Assembly (NCBI GenBank): GCA_002633005.1
Contig: NMRA01000055.1
Coordinates: forward strand, 1,078,557-1,100,751
From: Phoronis australis
Lineage: Eukaryota > Phoronida > Phoronidae
DNA: 22,195 bases
Reading direction: 5' to 3'
This document shows positions 19,657 through 22,195 of the stretch, in pieces. The notes under the pieces were generated by a model. That model was not told the DNA's origin and made no database searches. It saw only the letters and a program-made list of their open reading frames with translations. A program made the position numbers and the translations under genes. How positions within the stretch are numbered: the first letter of the stretch is position 1; the number at the start of each line of letters is the position of its first letter.

Positions 19657-20269
19657 GTAATTATAATTAGAGCTTTCTTAAGAAGACCTTTGAACAATTG
19701 TAAGTTTTGTGTTAACTTGTCTATGAACAAAAGTTCCACATGAAAAAAAGTATGTTTTCATTTGTAGCTAGCTGGATGAGAATCTGCTGTACACAAGATT
19801 CGAGAATAAAAATTATCGGTGTATTTAAAAACAAAATGGCAAACTGAACAACCAAATACAAACAAAGAAACAACATTGTCCATAAACAGGCATATCAAGA
19901 GCAGAATTTTTGAATTAGGTTCAATTCTCTCAAGTTATTGCTAAAGGATTGCTTTTCACTTTGTCAAGCGGTAAAACAGATGGTCAGGCGGCTGGTTTCA
20001 GTCGTTTTCTCTTACCTGTAACAGAATAATCAGAAAATTAGCAAATTATAAAAGAAAATGTAAGACACACCTACTTCTGAAAGGCAGAATATACTCGATT
20101 TTTCATCTTCATGTTTTTATGTAGAAGCTAATATTCTTTTTACCCAAGTCTTATTTAAGATCTAAATTAAAATATGTGAAACAGGCTAAAAGTGATTTAA
20201 CAATGTGTATTTTCATGACACCTAAAATGTGCTTCTGATCTCGATATCAACCCTTAGGGTTTATTTTGC

Positions 20270-20680
20270 ATTACTCATCTCTATTTATAGCCTCAAAGGC
20301 CTACTTTTGTATTCATACATTTCTCCATGCGACACCTGATTGGTCGCCCATATTTCCTTTGTTCAGTTCAACGTGCTCTCTCTCATTCAGCCACCTACCT
20401 CGTCGTCTACAAGACCTACGTTCGTTCTCTGCATTTTTTGCCCCACCTTCCATCCCGGGTGTCTGTTCCACTTGTCTCTTTTCTCATATACACTTCCTGT
20501 TAGGTGTTTTCAAGTTTTTTGTTCATGGTCTGTACTTTTCCTTTAAACCCTTTAGCCAGTTGTTTTGTTTTGGTTCCCTCTTTCAAGGCTCTTCATTGTA
20601 CACCCCGGTGGGTGTTTTGTCCATACCCATCTTGCATAGTCTTATTTAGTTTTATCTATTTACGTCATAATAAATGACAT
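20270..20680 (+). other. Pyrimidine-rich stretch ending in a poly(A) signal
   Basis: Strongly C+T-biased on this strand, with TGATTGGTCG (an inverted CCAAT box) at about 20337 and AATAAA at 20669-20674. The long open frames here (20266-20649, 20340-20546) follow from the pyrimidine bias and are not credible genes. The composition and the order CCAAT then AATAAA would suit an LTR or a retroelement 3' end, but I see no second copy or clear TG...CA ends. Confidence 0.3.
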
Positions 20681-22195
20681 TATTCGCAATCCTCCTCTTG
20701 TTTTACTCTGCAACATAGCTCGTGGCGTACCCCGGGCAAAATAGATTACGATAAAAAACACACACTCGTTATTAAGTGTGAATTTCCTGTAAAGACCTTT
20801 AGCTCACTGTGTAGATATACCGTATGCATTCATAACGAAACGTTTTCGTTGGATTTGAGTTACGTTTTTGGCTGGTTTTGCAGACCGGCCGGGGGACGCT
20901 ACTTAGCTTGACCTAATTATGATGACCTAGACTGAAACTTCAGCGAGGCGCAAAATAGCCGCCTGGTCACCGTGCGTGGGAATTTTTATCAGTATTTTTT
21001 CTGTCTTTAGAGAATTAAAACTGCTTTCTCAGGATCGACGACTTCAGTTGGATTGATGACTTGGTTAACCCAAATGAACGAGCCCTATCAAATTTGGCGT
21101 TACATGTTAGTTGCAAAGAATTCCAAATGTGGTAGTCTTTTTGGCTGTTTGCAAGTAATCAGTTGTAGAGCAGCTGATTGAAATTTTAAGTTCTAGTAGA
21201 ATACCTGTTGGAATAAAGTCTTACAATAATTTCTAGTTGTGCTGTAGTTGAAATTTGATTTTGGAATAATTTCAGTTGAAATTTGATATTAGCAACTGCT
21301 TATGAAGTTTTAAACTGTCGACAATTGTTTCATTTGACCTACAAGCTTCATAGCTCCATTTTTAAACTGGGAGTCAACAGTGTTGTTTGATTACCACTCC
21401 TGAATGGGGGAAGAGAACTGTGCAATAATGTAAGTTTAGAAGGCAAGATGTGCTTGGCTGATTTTACAGAACTAGCTCAAACTACAATATATAATCTCCT
21501 GCCTCTAAGTGTCAGAGTGTTGCTTACAGACAATAGCAAGCGTCTTGTGTAGGCCATGCTTCAACAGGCAAAGTATACGCGTACTCAAGATTGCTCATTA
21601 AAATGTATGTTCAAAACAAATATATTTTTATTTTCAATTTGTATTTTCATCATAGGAATTGGTCACTGCCAAATTCCTTAGCCAAGTGCATCCAAGTCTT
21701 CAGAAAGGATTTCAACATGTCGTGAATACATCTACTATCACTAGAAACTGTGGGAACACCGCATTTATCCACCTTCACTCTCATCAGGCTTCTTTTTATG
21801 TATTTATTATCCTTTACAAACAATTACAAAAACAAACAAACAAATAAGTACACCATTCATTCACGCATGCACACCTCAGGAAGACCATTTTCATATCTCG
21901 TTTAAAGTAAATATCTTCTACATGAAGTTAACATGAAACAATAAATTTTTCCCATTTTGCAGAGAAGCTGTCATGTACAAAGTTTTTATGTGCATTTAAT
22001 TTTTCAGCATTATAGTATTCATAAGTTTTTGTAACGAACTTGAGAAAATTAGGTATATTTTTGTGACATCTCTCTTTGTAAATGTACTGTTTAGCTAGTA
22101 GAAGCAAAATGTTAAATAGAAAATCATGCGTCTTGTAAAGTCCAAGAATAACAATATCGTAAGACAGACAGTTGGGAAGCTGAATGCCACACTTT
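20681..22195. other. No recognised gene
   Basis: AT-rich sequence. 21240-21290 has two copies of AGTTGAAATTTGAT about 40 bp apart, and 21820-21843 is a short CAAA/ACAA repeat. The 62-codon frame at 21659-21847 follows an acceptor-like TTTTCATCATAG but has no domain. Confidence 0.4.

Noticed and set aside
19990-20025. Minus-strand acceptor TTCTGTTACAG followed by a short basic tail (KRKRLKPAA) and a stop, as a terminal exon
   Set aside because: Only nine codons, the same bases also read as a donor, and I found no upstream exon on that strand to join it to.
20266-20649. 127-codon ORF rich in F, S and P
   Set aside because: Explained by the C+T bias of the strand; two frames are open at once and no domain is visible.
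21659-21847. 62-codon ORF after an acceptor-like site
   Set aside because: No domain, ends in a simple CAAA repeat, and no partner exon was found.
1-22195. CRISPR arrays, bacterial operons, tRNA or rRNA genes
   Set aside because: Introns, Penelope-like elements and the CARD domain show animal DNA; no spaced direct-repeat array, tRNA B-box context or rRNA sequence was seen.

Overview
This window is animal nuclear DNA. It is AT-rich, its genes are split by spliceosomal introns with GT...AG borders, and much of the rest is decayed transposable elements: Penelope-like retroelements, a non-LTR retrotransposon scrap and non-autonomous terminal-inverted-repeat elements. One base is N, at 14645. A CARD-domain gene combined with several Penelope-like lineages fits a marine invertebrate (hemichordate, echinoderm, cephalochordate, mollusc or similar), but I cannot name the species.

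The only host gene I can assemble is on the + strand. Exon A (acceptor at 2397, coding from an ATG at 2443 to 2773), exon B (5169-5284) and exon C (6811-7194) join in phase. They encode a predicted 276-residue protein: an N-terminal CARD death-fold domain, a linker, and a roughly 127-residue C-terminal part that I do not recognise. The end of exon A lies inside a minisatellite with a 26-bp unit. Nearly every unit carries a near-perfect 5' splice donor, so the gene presents a row of competing donors. Only the first two keep the reading frame. The others leave an in-frame stop and would give a CARD-only product.

Layout: 1-650, a 5'-truncated Penelope-like element (PLE) on the - strand. 650-2390, no recognised gene, one orphan ORF and a 60-bp tandem duplication. 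2398-7194, the CARD gene, whose first intron holds the minisatellite tail, a 1.5-kb inverted-repeat element (copy A) and a small inverted repeat next to exon B. 7640, a poly(A) signal. About 7840-8052, a broken LINE reverse-transcriptase fragment. 8900-10360, local duplications including a 343-bp tandem repeat. 10397-10900 and 11038-11354, two PLE endonuclease relics of different lineages, tail to tail. 14038-15295, another PLE remnant with a hammerhead-ribozyme-like motif, split by a second inverted-repeat element (copy B, 14152-15172). 15300-22195, mostly unassigned, with a foldback MITE at 17712-17927, a possible coding relic near 18709-19270, and a pyrimidine-rich stretch at 20270-20680.

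The best-supported structural result is the copy A / copy B family. Both copies end in the same short inverted repeats. The PLE at the window start keeps the unoccupied version of the site into which copy B inserted, so the insertion edges can be read directly.
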